From Acanthornis magna (taxonomy: Eukaryota; Chordata; Aves; Passeriformes; Acanthizidae): a stretch of DNA of 64,000 nucleotides. The stretch is from NCBI GenBank assembly GCA_036785705.1, contig JAWUZG010000033.1, positions 62,001 to 126,000 on the forward strand. Reading direction: 5' to 3'. Each line of letters opens with the position of its first letter. The stretch's first letter is position 1. The notes under the pieces are model-generated. The model was given only the letters and a program-made list of their open reading frames with translations, ran no database searches and was not told the origin of the DNA. Shown here in pieces: positions 36,791 to 48,641 of the stretch. Both the position numbers and the translations under genes were made by a program.

Positions 36791-38865
36791 TCCAGCTTGT
36801 TTTAGGATGGTTGGCTGTGTGCTTTACATTCAACCATGGGATACCATTGTGAATGGGGTCCACTGTAACTGATAAAGCTTTGTAAAAAAGAGAACAGTAT
36901 CTTGTCAATGTGAAGAAAGCTCTGGGTTGACTGTAGTCTTAATGACAATATTTGTTTTCGAAGGAAGAAAAGATTGTAGAGATATTTAGTATGTACATTA
37001 TATTGATTATTTTAGGTCAGTAAAAACTGACATTCAAAGCCCTCCGATTTTTTTTACCATTTTGTAAGAAATTAGCCATGCAGAATGAGAATATTTTCAT
37101 AGTATTATTTATTTAATTATAAAATATATGGGTACCAGTTCTCCTGAGAGGCAGAAGAAACAAATTGGTATGTGAGCCATGATCTTTCTAGGAAAGCCTC
37201 AGGCCAAGCTCCTTTACCCTCTCACAAGAAACAGCTTTCTTGTAATGCTCCTCTCTTGAGAGCCTTGCAAGATCACAAGCAAACTACAGAGTTTCTGTTG
37301 ATTATTCACACCACAGTTTTATCTGCGCTCTGAAGTTTGACCCACTTGTTTCCCTAGTCCCTCTGGGGCTGCATGATTTTGCCATGTCCTCTGAGCAGCT
37401 TCAGCAGCCTTTCTGTCCATTGCTGTCTTTATTAAAGATGGGCACCTGTCCAGTTTAATACCGTCTACCTTTCCTGCCCAAATTCATAGTGGTAAATATT
37501 AACACCTCTGTTTTTATTTTGCTTTCACACAAGCTCAGCTTTTCTCTGTCTTTCAGCTTCTTTTTCCATGTCTTTCATGTCTTTTTTCTCTTTGATGCTG
37601 TAGTCAGGGTTGCCCTGTGCTGAACTGTACATGTTGCAAATTTACCTTGACTCACACAGTTTGGTGGGAATTGCAGAGGGGTGAGTCAGCAATGATGTGA
37701 TGATGACAACAGAATCTGCCCAGCTAAGTATTCCCTAGATATTTTAAACCTCTAACAACCTTTTTCACTTCTGTCCACTCCATGTGTTACTCCTACCCTC
37801 TCCTGCCGTACCAAGCGTTTGTTTTTAGATCACCCACCTCTCACTCTTTCATGCTGTAACTACAGCAAAGTACAATTCCTTTATTGAGTTAGTACTGATG
37901 GTTTAAGTATGCTGGAAAAGGGCCTCTTAACACACGTCCAGCTGGATGACTTATTTTTGTCTTCAGTTACACTAACTGATGACATAAATCAAATTGTCAG
38001 AAGAACTTTTTACTGGATCGCTATCTGCATCATCCACAGAAGATGTTTCACCAGCTTAGGTATATCAAAAACCAGAGAAGGTTTTCATGTGGTTTGTTGT
38101 CTGTTTTTTTTTTTGGGGGGGGGGGTTAGACTTTTTATTTTATTTGGTTTGTTTTTTATTTTGTTTGTTTGTTTATGGTGGTGGTGGTGTTCTTTTGTTT
38201 GTTGGGGTTTTTTACTTTTTATTCCTATGTGATTGAAACCAGGACTCAGACGCTAACATTCACGTTATTTGTCTTCCTGCAGTCTTTTGGTCTGTATTTA
38301 TTGAAGTAATTTCTTAAACTGGCAGTAAAACCAAACAATACTGAGACTTCCCTTCCTTGATTTTCTTTCTATATCTTTACATGAACCACATTTATAATGA
38401 AACAATTCAGAGAATCCACCAAGTTATCATAATCTCTTCATCTTTCTGTGGGATATGGGGGTTTTTCAGCTGAGCATTCTGCACCCTTCACACTTGGTTC
38501 TGTTTTGGTTTTTTTCAGCTTTTCTTTTTTAAGTTGGATCTGGCACATGATATTAATTATCTTTGTGTAGTGTTATTGAGATTTAATTTTATGAAGTATC
38601 CTGTTCCACTCTGGGTTTTGCTGTTGTTGTTGTTGTTGTTTTCGTTTTTTTTTTTATCAGGATATAACATAAGCATTCTGGCACTATTACACAGTTGGCA
38701 ATAATATTTTATAACCACCATGAATTCCTTAAGAGCTCTTTAAATTTTTATACCCTGAGCTCCTCCAGTATACTCTTCTCCACTCCAAAACTCAAGATTT
38801 ATGTCATCCCTATGTCATACATTGGCATAATTAAAATCAGGAAGAACAAAGGATAAACATGAAAA
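36791..38865. other. Unassigned non-coding stretch
   Basis: Balanced to AT-rich sequence. A T-run followed by a G-run lies at 38105-38126, with T/G-rich text to 38220 and a TTG microsatellite at 38621-38641. The 107-codon frame at 37909-38232 ends in that simple sequence and is not credible. Confidence 0.45.
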
Positions 38866-38902
38866 TATTTGCCCCATTCATGAATTATGAATGGGGCAAA
38901 TA
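38866..38902. other. Perfect inverted repeat (hairpin), 16-bp arms
   Basis: TATTTGCCCCATTCAT, a 5-nt loop GAATT, then ATGAATGGGGCAAATA. The arms are exactly complementary. No flanking gene or transposon end is recognised. The arms contain both GC and AT, so this is not trivial AT palindromy. Confidence 0.95.
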
Positions 38903-41140
38903 CACATTGCTCATATATTCAGGATGGTATCGTTAACTCTTTCTATTTGAAATAATTATTTATTCATCTTTCTCTAGTCACAACTCCAGTCATTTTGATC
39001 TATAGGAAGAAGAAGTTTTTGTACTCCTGGATTCTCTTTCTGCTTTTCATGCCATTTTTGGTGCTTTTCTTTAGTAATTTAAATAAACTATCTTTATAGG
39101 AAACAAAATAGAAAATGCAGTATTTATTTTATAATTGTCTTGAAATCTACTGCTTATTGTGGTATATCATAAAGTTAGTATAGATAAATCCCAATTTAAT
39201 TCACAACATTTTAATCACATTACTTCTGTTTCCTCTTCATCACACTTCATATGAGTGTCATGAATTCTAGAATATTTCTTTGTAGAAACTGATTTTTTAA
39301 ACTGATTTTTTTTAATTAGGTGTCAACATTTTTAAAGAATTGTTTTACAAATTGACATCATGCTGACATGAATTAGCTGTGGATTTGTGGCTTAGTTCAT
39401 AGAGAAGGAATAAATAAAATATGTTAGACACTAATGAAAAGCAGATCACTGTTTGTTAGAGTAATAAGGAGTGAGTACCCCAGTTTAGGCATATGGATTG
39501 CTGTGCACTAAATTGATAATCACTGTTCCTTAGTACAGCTTTGTTGCTTTTTTCACTTAGAGATGATGTGCTGGAAGAAAGAAGGTGAACTCTCTCTTCT
39601 GATCATGCAAATTAAACCTACTGTTTTCTACTGAAGAGAGGTAAATAGCACCATTCTAAGTAGAAAAAACAATATTGACAGAAGCCTGAGCTGAGGAAGT
39701 CTAATACTAATTTTTTTTTTTATTTTGAAAGGCAATGAATAATTGATCCACTCTTTTATCCAAGTGGTGGAATGTGTAATGTAGAAGAGTTTGGGTTTTC
39801 TCAGGAGCCATTTACTATTATTGAAAGGCTAAAGTCTGAAGTCAAAAATTTAGACTACTTTGATACTACAGCCCTTACTTGCATTGAGTAAAGCTTTCTA
39901 CAAGGAAAAAAAGGCTTGACTCCAAGTAATTTTTTATTATACTTAAATTTCATCCTCTTCAGTAAGGATAAATAAATGAATGCATCATTCTGCTATATAT
40001 GAACTTAGTGAATGTAGTACTGAACATCCCAAGGTGGTCTATCTCCGAATTCTTAATATGAATAAAATATTTTATATATATATTTTATATATATATAAAC
40101 ATATTTTTTTAATTACAAATTGAAAAATCACTGCTTTTGTTTTAAGCTTATGAATATTTTTTTGAAATAACTGAAGTCTTTATTTTGATGCCCTTGCCCT
40201 TCCAGTTACATGTCTCTGGCTAGTTACATTCTTGCTGTATCATTTATTACATTCTTGACTGTCTCCCTTAAAAGTCTTCCTGATTGTCTAGAGGGCAAGA
40301 AATTTGTAAGAATTTCCTCACTCCTTTCTTAGTAGCTTCTTTCCCTTCTCTAATGTGTTGCCTGTGACTCCCTAATATCTTCTTGCCTTGGGTCTGGAAA
40401 CTTTAGTGTTTAATTTAGCCTCTATTTACCATCTTTTTCCATATGAAAACAGAAACAAATCTTCCTCAAACTGATTGGGCTGAAAACTAGTGCACAGTGT
40501 TTCTCTGATCACTGATGACAATTTTATCCTGCCCCTGCCTGTGATGGGATAGTATGCTGCTACTCAATCCCTCTACCTCTTCTGCTTACCTTTGCTGTTC
40601 CTAAAATTCCTTTCTTCCAAATCTTTATTTTACAAAGTGATCTCATTTCCAAAGTGACCCCTTGAGTCCTCTCCAGAAGCCATCATTGGCTTACTTCTTC
40701 ACATTAGCCGACAAAGATTTAATTTCAATTTTGCCAGTACACATAATACCCAAAGCAATATGTACTGCCTTATTATTTCTCTATATGTCAAAATATACTG
40801 ATATATTGTAGGTCTAGATATAGACCAGCTATCAGAGCAGAGTTTCATTGGTTCGAGTAGAAGCATTCTTACAGTATTAGGTAGAAAATCATCCAGAAAA
40901 CACTGTTGTTATCCAGAAGGTTATGAGCACCCCTCTTCTGCAACCCTGATTCTCACATTAACAGAATAAAAAATGTGCTTTATTTTCTTGCTTCGGGTGT
41001 CATGAACGTTAAACTCAGACAACAATATACCCTGATATATTACTCACTGGTTTTGCTAGCTCTCTGATTTTGTACCTTCAGAAATAGCAACAGTTTTTGC
41101 TCGAGACCCTGTTAGACAAACTGAACACACTTTGGCTGGT
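38903..41140. other. AT-rich non-coding stretch
   Basis: No gene is recognised. An AT-alternating stretch occurs at 40069-40100. Confidence 0.4.
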
Positions 41141-41223
41141 AAAAATAAATAAAATAAAATAAAATAAAATAAAATAAAATAAAATAAAATAAAATAAAAT
41201 AAAATAATAAAATAAAATAAAAT
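41141..41223. repeat. AAAAT pentanucleotide microsatellite
   Basis: About sixteen AAAAT/AAATA units with one interruption near 41205. Likely polymorphic in length. Confidence 0.97.
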
Positions 41224-44060
41224 TCCTGTGAAAGGAAACAGATTTTATCAAATTACTATGGCTTTCTTTTATTATGTATTGTCATAATTTTCTGAATAAT
41301 CTCACTCAGTTTTTCTCTACTTGTGACATCTAATATAGGTGCAATTTCTTCAAAGTAAGTCAAGAAATAAAAAGAGTACATAAACTAACACACTGGTCAA
41401 GAGTCCATGAATTTAGAAGCCATTATTTTCAAAAGACAACAGATAAGCCTGATAATGAGTTTAACAAAATGAAGGGTGCAACTGCATCTTAAGGAAATTG
41501 ATAAAGTAAGAAAGAAATCTACTATTCCTACATGTCCTTCTAATTTTTCATTTTAATCACATAATTTCATCACTCTGAAAAAAAGACTTTTACTAAAATG
41601 AAGAAGAGTGACCTTTCTTTAGTGTACTTTCATTACAATTAAAATAATGTGACCTCAAGTAAAATAACATTGTCAGATAACTTATTATTCAGTCCTTATT
41701 ACTTCTGTGGGGTTGGTGTATTTTTTTCTTCAATATCTAGTCTTGTTTTAATTCAGTTGCTCACAATAGCAAATACCTTTTTAATTAGTAAATTTAAAAA
41801 GTGATTCTCAGAGCTTCTTATCTTTCCAGTTTTGTTATCCCATCTGTGCATGTCTTGAAAGGAGCTAACATATGTATAATGCTAATTAATTTCCTACCAC
41901 ACTAGAACTGGTAAGCCAGGTATTCAAATCCTTTCCCCAATTCAAATACATTCTAAAGCTTAAAGTTACTAGTGCTAATGAGTAATTTGATTTACTTTAA
42001 TTAAACTGTATATAATTGAGTTATATGAAGGCACTCTAGTAGTCTTTGAAAATACATCCAATAATAATATTCACGGATTTAAGACAAATACTGTGTTACA
42101 AACATGGTTCAGTACATTGTAGAATCATAAAGGGATAATGCCTTCTAGAATCTTCCACTAGTCTCTATAAAAGATGATGATTTTTTTTAAAAAAACACAG
42201 AACAAACAATGAAGGGTAAAATTAACATGTGAGATTAATATATCTAATTTCGGATTGAACAGGAAAAGCTAGATTACACACTTGACAGCTACAACATAAA
42301 CAGAGAACAATAAAAGCAATTTTCAAAAGGAATAAATTAGAAGCTGGTAGAAAAGAAAGAGTCAAAACAAAACTTAGTTATGCGAGCTGTTTCATATTTC
42401 CCTCAAAGGTTTGCATAAACTATTCAGGCAACAAATGAAAAATAATCAACATTTCTGTTACTACCGTCTCTACACATATTGCATATGTGCTGACATTCAA
42501 AGTCCATGTATATGCAAGCGGAAAATATAAACCCATTTTTCAAGTTTTATGAAAGTTTGAATATTTTATTCATTAGTAACAAAAAAAATTCATTTGTGAG
42601 CATCAAGCTGTAATTTGGATGCATTGGCTACAGTACACAGCTGCAGTGTGGTGTTCTACAGATATTGAGCCACACTTTTTACTTCAGCAAATCAAAAAAA
42701 TTCTTGCACCCAATAATAAATGGTACAGCCTCTTCATAACTGTGCAGAAAGCCTTCCTTATGTAGTCCACATGAAATGCTGTTTCCATTAGGTAACTATT
42801 TTTGGCTTATATCTCCTTTATTCTTTTTTCTTCCTATTAAGAAAAAAGACTGATATACAAAACTAGTAGGTCCATTATTCTTAATTTTCCTTTATTAAAG
42901 TATTTGAGTAAAGCATAGGAATGATATGGATTTCTCTATATAACAAAAGTATGAGGAACCATTGAGGAAAAGTAGTAAGTTGTCATGTCAGCTACAATTG
43001 AAATTTTATCTGATTTCCTGCAGCTTGTAAAAACAAACAAAAACCCACCAAAAAAATCCCCCAAAAATGTCCCCAAAAATCCATTCTGAGTTCAGAGACT
43101 TACAAAAGGATGAATGAACCAGCCAATAAAAGTTTAAGAAATCTATTTATTTATAGCTTTCTCGAGTGTGCAAAGAGGAGATGATACGCCTAGAAAAATG
43201 TAATAAAAGTCAGCATCAGAGAGGAATAACTAAAAATTCAGGAAGGAGCATAAAATCAGATAACTGGAATAGAGTTAAAAAGACGAGGTAGAGAAAAAAT
43301 GGATGCTGTGTGTGGTCCGAACACTGCACTTAACACAAGTTAGCAAACAGCCTTTTAAAAAAAACAAAAACAAAAAATGAGAGTGTCATAAATGTGTTTG
43401 ACCTGTCAAGCTATATTTTATATTTTTGATTTATTTGCAATGCAGCAATTAGTGGTTATGTATTTCAGTATTTTTGCTACAATAGTTGGATAAATTTAGT
43501 ATGTGGTTACATAGGGTAAGGTTCTTAGCTCCCTTCAGAAAAGTATGGGGAAATAAAGGCAAAGTGGAAATACAGCCGACAGTCGACCATCAACAATGAC
43601 AGATTGAAAGGAAACACTGGCTATTTCATAGGCTTACATTTTTTAGCAATATCAAAGTGTACTCTTGTCTTTACATCAACAGAGGATAAAAGGAATGTAT
43701 CAAGGACTTCAGCTTGACAGGTATTAACTCGGAATACCACACAGCTGGTACAAGTCCAGAAGATTCCTACAACATCTGCATGATGACTTCATGGCAGAGT
43801 TACTAAGGGAGCCACCTAGGAAAGATGTCCTCCTTGATTTGTTGCATTTTAGGAGAGAGTCTTGGAACTGAAGTGGCAACTGGTCTTGGGCACAGCAAAC
43901 ATGAAGCAATACAGTTTTAAAATCTCTGTTAAGAGGAAAAAGTCCCAGTAAAACGCAGAGCTAGACAAGAGGAGAGCAGAGTTCAGGTGGCTCAGGGAAC
44001 TAGTTGGTGAGATCCTTGGAAAACATTTTAGAAGGTGTTGGGGTCCATCAGTGCAGCTCA
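41224..44060. other. AT-rich non-coding stretch
   Basis: No gene. An A/C-rich run (about 43025-43085) and an A-run near 43355-43378 are simple sequence. The stretch 42370-42670 has a high-complexity, TAAT-containing texture and could be conserved, but I cannot test this. Confidence 0.4.
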
Positions 44061-44064
44061 CTTT

Positions 44065-44604
44065 TCAAGCACTCTTAGAAGCACAGGAGCTGCTAAGCTG
44101 AATATGAGTCAGCAGTGCCCTGGTAGCCAGGAGGGTGAGCCATGTCCTGGGGCCACCAGGCCCAGCATGGCCAGCCAGGCAATGGAAGGGATTGTCCCAC
44201 TCTGCTCTGCAATTGGGTGGCATCATCTTGAGTCCTGGGGACAGTTTTGGGTACCGCAATGTAAGAAAGACATTTAGCTATTACAGAGTGTCCGTAAGGA
44301 TGCTGAGGAGCCTTGAGGGGGTGCAATGGGAGGAGTGGCTCAGGTCATTTGGTCTGCTCGCCCTGGAGAGGAGGAGTCTGAGGGGAGACTTCACTGCAGT
44401 CTGCAACTTCTTTGTGAGGAAAAGCGGAATTATAAGCACTGCTCTTTTCCCTCTGTGTTGACCAGCGACAGGATACAAGGGAATGGTATGAAGTCGTGTC
44501 AAGGGAAGTTTTGGTTGGGTATCAGGAAAAAGGTCCTTCCACCAGAGGGTGTTTGGGCACTGGAACAGGCTAACCAGGGCAGTGGCCACAGCACCAAGCC
44601 TGAC
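44065..44604 (+). mobile_element. CR1 LINE, sense, left part of a split copy
   Basis: 'GGTAGCCAGGAGGGTGAGCC', 'GTTTTGGGTACCGCAATGTA', 'CCTTGAGGGGGTGCAATGGG', 'CCCTGGAGAGGAGGAGTCTG' and 'GGCACTGGAACAGGCTAACC' are CR1 3' region landmarks in order. The copy stops abruptly after GCACCAAGCCTGAC, without its tail. The tail appears about 690 bp later. Confidence 0.92.
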
Positions 44605-45295
44605 TGAATTATTAAAATGCAGATATAGATCTAATATTGATATCCACCTGAGACGGACAAAGATTCTCTAACTTCTTAAGGTTAGAAAGTGTATGTTTAT
44701 TTCAGCACCGGAAAGCTGCAGGGATAGCTCCCAAATGTATAACTCCAAAGTAACAATACAACACAGAACTTATTTATCTATCACAAAAATGCATGTTTAA
44801 AATACAGATCCATATTCATAGCATAAGCACCTCCCATTCCCTGCTTCATATGGAAATTACCAAAAAGTCATTAAGCATGTGCAGCTCCTGCAATGGAATT
44901 GAGTCAGTGGTCGTTAATTTGAGTCTGAGGGCTGCTTTGGATGAAGTAATATGAGTCTTCATCAGTGTGACCTTCTTACTTCGTTGGTTTTTGACAATAT
45001 ATTTGACCCTGGAAAACTCCCAATGCTCTCTTCTATTGCTTCTAGGTAGGTTGCATCTGGGCAAAATTTGTAACTGTCTAGGCTCTCCTTTGACCCTCTT
45101 TTCTTAAGATTATTAATTGTCTATTCTAAGCACAGCTGAGTAAATATCAAATAATCAAAGGGCTACTCTGCCTTTAATCATTAATTTCTTTCTAACTGAG
45201 TTCTACGTCTTTTTCTATTCTAGTTGATTTTAACAGAACTAACTTTTATCGAAAATCTCTACATTTAAGTGTCTAAAAAAACCCCTTATGTTTCA
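44605..45295 (-). mobile_element. ERV LTR inserted into a CR1, antisense
   Basis: The intervening block separates two halves of one CR1. Read on the minus strand it ends with a poly(A) signal (AATAAA, plus-strand 44696-44701) and then 'CATACACTTTCTAACCTTAA', 'GAAGTTAGAGAATCTTTGTC' and 'CGTCTCAGGTGGATATCA', a tail I associate with passerine LTRs. Plus-strand edges TG...CA fit LTR termini. GAC occurs at both junctions (44602-44604 and 45296-45298), possibly the residue of a target duplication. No internal genes, so probably a solo LTR. Confidence 0.65.
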
Positions 45296-45424
45296 GACAC
45301 AGCTCAAGAAGTAGCTGGACAACTTTCTCAGACATATGGTGTGAGCTTGTGCAGGGCTGCGAATTTATTGGACTCAATGACCTTGTGAGTCTCTTCCAAC
45401 TCAGCATATTCTTGGATTCTATGA
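45296..45424 (+). mobile_element. CR1 LINE 3' tail, right part of the split copy
   Basis: 'CAGCTCAAGAAGTAGCTGGA', 'CAACTTTCTCAGACATATGG', 'GGACTCAATGACCTTGTGAG' and 'TTCCAACTCAGCATATTCTT' followed by GGATTCTATGAG form the CR1 3' end. It continues the consensus exactly where the copy at 44604 stops. Confidence 0.9.
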
Positions 45425-46279
45425 GTTGTCTAAAGCTAGAGGTACATTTCAAGGAACATAGAATTGAACTAATTTTCCCATACCAAAAGAATGCAGAAAT
45501 CAATCTTCTTTGTTGCTATGCACCAATACAGATTACCTGATTTGCACTCTAAAAACCATGTGTATACAACCCCACCAGAAAAGCATAATGACAGCCATCC
45601 GAGTGATTGACATGGCAACATTAACATTTTCTAGTGGTAATAAAGGAAAAGCTATCACAGGTCACATTTTGAATTCAACACACACTAAACAGCATTTCAA
45701 AACCTTGAGTTTGTTGTTCTTCTTGATCTAATGCCAAGAAAGCTATATTTTCAATTCCTTATATCAAAGTTTATGAAAAGAAAAACAAATTTCTACAACT
45801 TGCTGTAATCTGAGATAAATCAGAAAAAAAAAGAACAATCTAAAATAACTTCAAATGTCTTCAATAAATTTCTTTAAAGCCATATGGAGACCCCAGAAAT
45901 ACAGAAAACATATTTTCCTTACATTCATCACAGTACAAGTCCTAGTAATATAAATACAATTGGCATTTAGTCCACAATGTGAATGCAACAACCAAGTGAA
46001 ACTGAGAAACTTTCTGGTGATTTTATTTAGAAGAATTTCAGACACAGTGATGGAAGTGTATGGAGTGTATACAGCATGTTAATGTTATATTCTGGTCTGT
46101 AGGTCCTTAACATAAGGTAATAGTCATCTAAAGTCTTAAATAAATAAAACAGATCCTTATATTCCCCATCTGAATTCATCTCAAGGTAATTCTTTGTTTA
46201 AAAGACCTGTTTGTATTAGTGTATTTCTACCTTTCAAGGAATAATATACCTGAAACTCTGATTTTGAACTCTGTAGCTG
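45425..46279. other. AT-rich non-coding stretch
   Basis: Nothing recognisable. Confidence 0.4.
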
Positions 46280-46380
46280 GACATTCCTCCTTTGAGTGGG
46301 GACATGGTTACTCCAGGAGACTGAGGGAAAGAGATTTGCCTATGGTCATTTGTATGGAGGAGTAACATCAGTCTTTCCTC
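46280..46380 (+). repeat. Unnamed interspersed repeat, copy 1
   Basis: ATTCCTCCTTTGAGTG, GAGATTTGCCTATGGTCATT and GAGTAACATCAGTCT recur in the same order and orientation at 53843-53940, with roughly 75-80% identity by eye in the best 50 bp. I do not recognise the family. Confidence 0.6.
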
Positions 46381-48420
46381 TTACTCTCCTTTTGGTTTGT
46401 GGTTTTTGTTGGTGGTGGTTTTTGGTTTGTTTTCTTTTTTTTAATATAACTTTTGCTGTACTGCATACCATGCTGTTACAGTGTCCACCAAAACACTTCT
46501 TTGAGAAGTTTCATTACATTTCTTAAAATAAAGGAAAAATGCTACGTATGAGTGCTTCCAACTACAGACGTGAACCCACAATATGTTAGCAGCGTGGAAG
46601 CTCATCTTCCATTGTGTTACTCGGAGTCACTGAAGCTGCAAAAGCCCCACAATAAATGGTACTTTGAAAGATGTTTAATTTTTAAAGCAATACACAGAGA
46701 AGTTAGTAACAGGGCTGATATGAAGGTAAGGCAGATGCACTGGAAGAGCATTTAGGTAGGCAAATGTCAGAGTCCGGTACTCTCTCACCAGATCCTATGA
46801 GATATTCCACATGTGGAAGCTGTGATCACTAATAGCAACTTTACTCATTTGAAGACATCTGATATTACATGGGATTTTTGATTTTACAGAGTGATACAAA
46901 AACCACCATAAAAATATACAATACTGTTAGCAAAAGATAGCAATCGCAAGGCACAGGTGAGAAACCATACCAGTGTGACTCCCATTACCATTCCCTGTCA
47001 GCTACTCACCATCACAACCCTGAGTGACTTCAGTCTCTGGGAAGGCACGCCAGCCGAAAGAATGGTTGAAGCCAGCTGGAGCCCATTGCTCTCTTTGAAG
47101 TTCTTTTCTAGTCCTCTGGATTTTATGCTCTGCATTCGGCTGAGTCTCATATTCACTCCTCCTATGCTGGGCTGGCTAATTAGGGAGACATTTATGCTCA
47201 TTTAATGAACTCAATGAGAATATTTTACACCACTGCTCCACTCTACTGTCGTAGAGAGAGTTGATGATACACAGGAAATCTGCCTTAGTGGAGTGATACA
47301 GAATATATATCGCACAACACAATACAGATGTAAGCCATACAAAACCTTTCACCTGAAATGAAGGTCACTTTTTGGTCCCTTTTGTTTTGAGATAAAATGA
47401 GGGATTTTTTTTTTCGACATCTGTGTTGTCACACCCTGCATTTTTCCCTGAGCTTAAAGAGGATCCTCCTGAGCATCTCATTCATCTGAGGCTAGCACAT
47501 GGACTGAGAGCTGAAAATACAACTAAGGCCAACACAGTTTTCAGTTAAATGGGGAGGAGCTTTATAGATTTGATTTTATTTAAGCACCAACCCAAACAAT
47601 TTGTTTAGCTTCTGCCCAGAATGATCCCCTCCTCTTCTCTCCAAGGTTTTGCCAATACTTTGAGCTGGCTCTGTAATGTGTCATGGCAGTGCCTGCATGC
47701 CTTGATCCTACACTTTCTTTTTAAATCCTCAGGGACAAGTGTGAATAAAAAATCCCTGTGTTGTGACCTGAAGAATTTGTGCTCTCTTTAGTGTGTTGAA
47801 GAAAACTGCCTTAGATTTGAAACTGGAATGCAAAGGATTTCAGATAGTTAAAGGCATATCCACTTCAGGCTAGCTCATTGATCTCAAGTCAGCTGTCGTT
47901 ACAGAATTCTGCAGAAGGGAATGATGTCTAGTTACAGAAGTCCTTAAAGCGTCAGTGTCCTGTATGTCAGAGTGCATAGTGCAGCCGACAACAGAAATAC
48001 AGAAGAGAGCCTGAATTGTGGCAGGACTTTGGATGAATGGATGTCAGGGACAATCAGAGAAAAACCTTGGAAGTGGCTGGAAAGGGCACAGCAAGAAGTG
48101 AAGTCCAGAGCTGGGAGCATGCGGATGAAGAGTTGTCTTCTAAGGGTAGTCATGATCTCAAATTCTGCCCGAGGATTTCTTGCTTCCCAAATAATACTTA
48201 TTAAGCTCCTGCTTGTAGATGGAGTGTTTGTCTGACAAACAGGATTTCTTTCCTCTTTGCCCTTTCTTATATTTCTGGACAGTTATTTATTGGGGACCTT
48301 CTTGCTGGGCCAACAAAGTTGAAATTGAGAAAATAAAAAAGCTGTTCCTCTCATCTCAGCTTGTTCAAGTATCATTTAAATCTTCATTGTCTTTCTGAAG
48401 ACTTAGACACTAAACAGCAG
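46381..48420. other. Unassigned non-coding stretch
   Basis: No gene or known repeat. The base composition becomes more balanced after about 47.9 kb, approaching the gene. The frames at 46957-47205 and 47972-48235 have no support. Confidence 0.4.
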
Positions 48421-48458
48421 AATGGCACAGCTCGGGCGTGGCCCTGTATGACAGTGGC

Positions 48459-48532
48459 CCATTGTGATGCAGTGCCCTACAAAACAGAGGCCATTGTGAC
48501 ACGGGGCCATTGTGACAGTGAGGGTATTTAAG
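48459..48532 (+). promoter_or_regulatory. Promoter: three CCATTGTGA(C/T) motifs and a TATA-like box
   Basis: CCATTGTGAT (48459-48468) and CCATTGTGAC (48491-48500 and 48507-48516) precede TATTTAAG (48525-48532), the likely TATA element. Transcription would start near 48555-48565. The reverse complement of the repeated motif, (G/A)TCACAATGG, contains ACAATG, the core bound by SOX-family HMG proteins. That reading is an inference from the motif alone. The coding start follows about 110 bp after the TATA element. Confidence 0.6.
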
Positions 48533-48641
48533 GAGCAGAGAGCCCTGGGGTTCCCAGTCCTAGAAGAGCAATTCTCTCAGGAGGCAGCAGCTCTCCAGGG
48601 TAACACCGGCAGGTCTGTGGCAGAGGACACCGAAAACAGCC

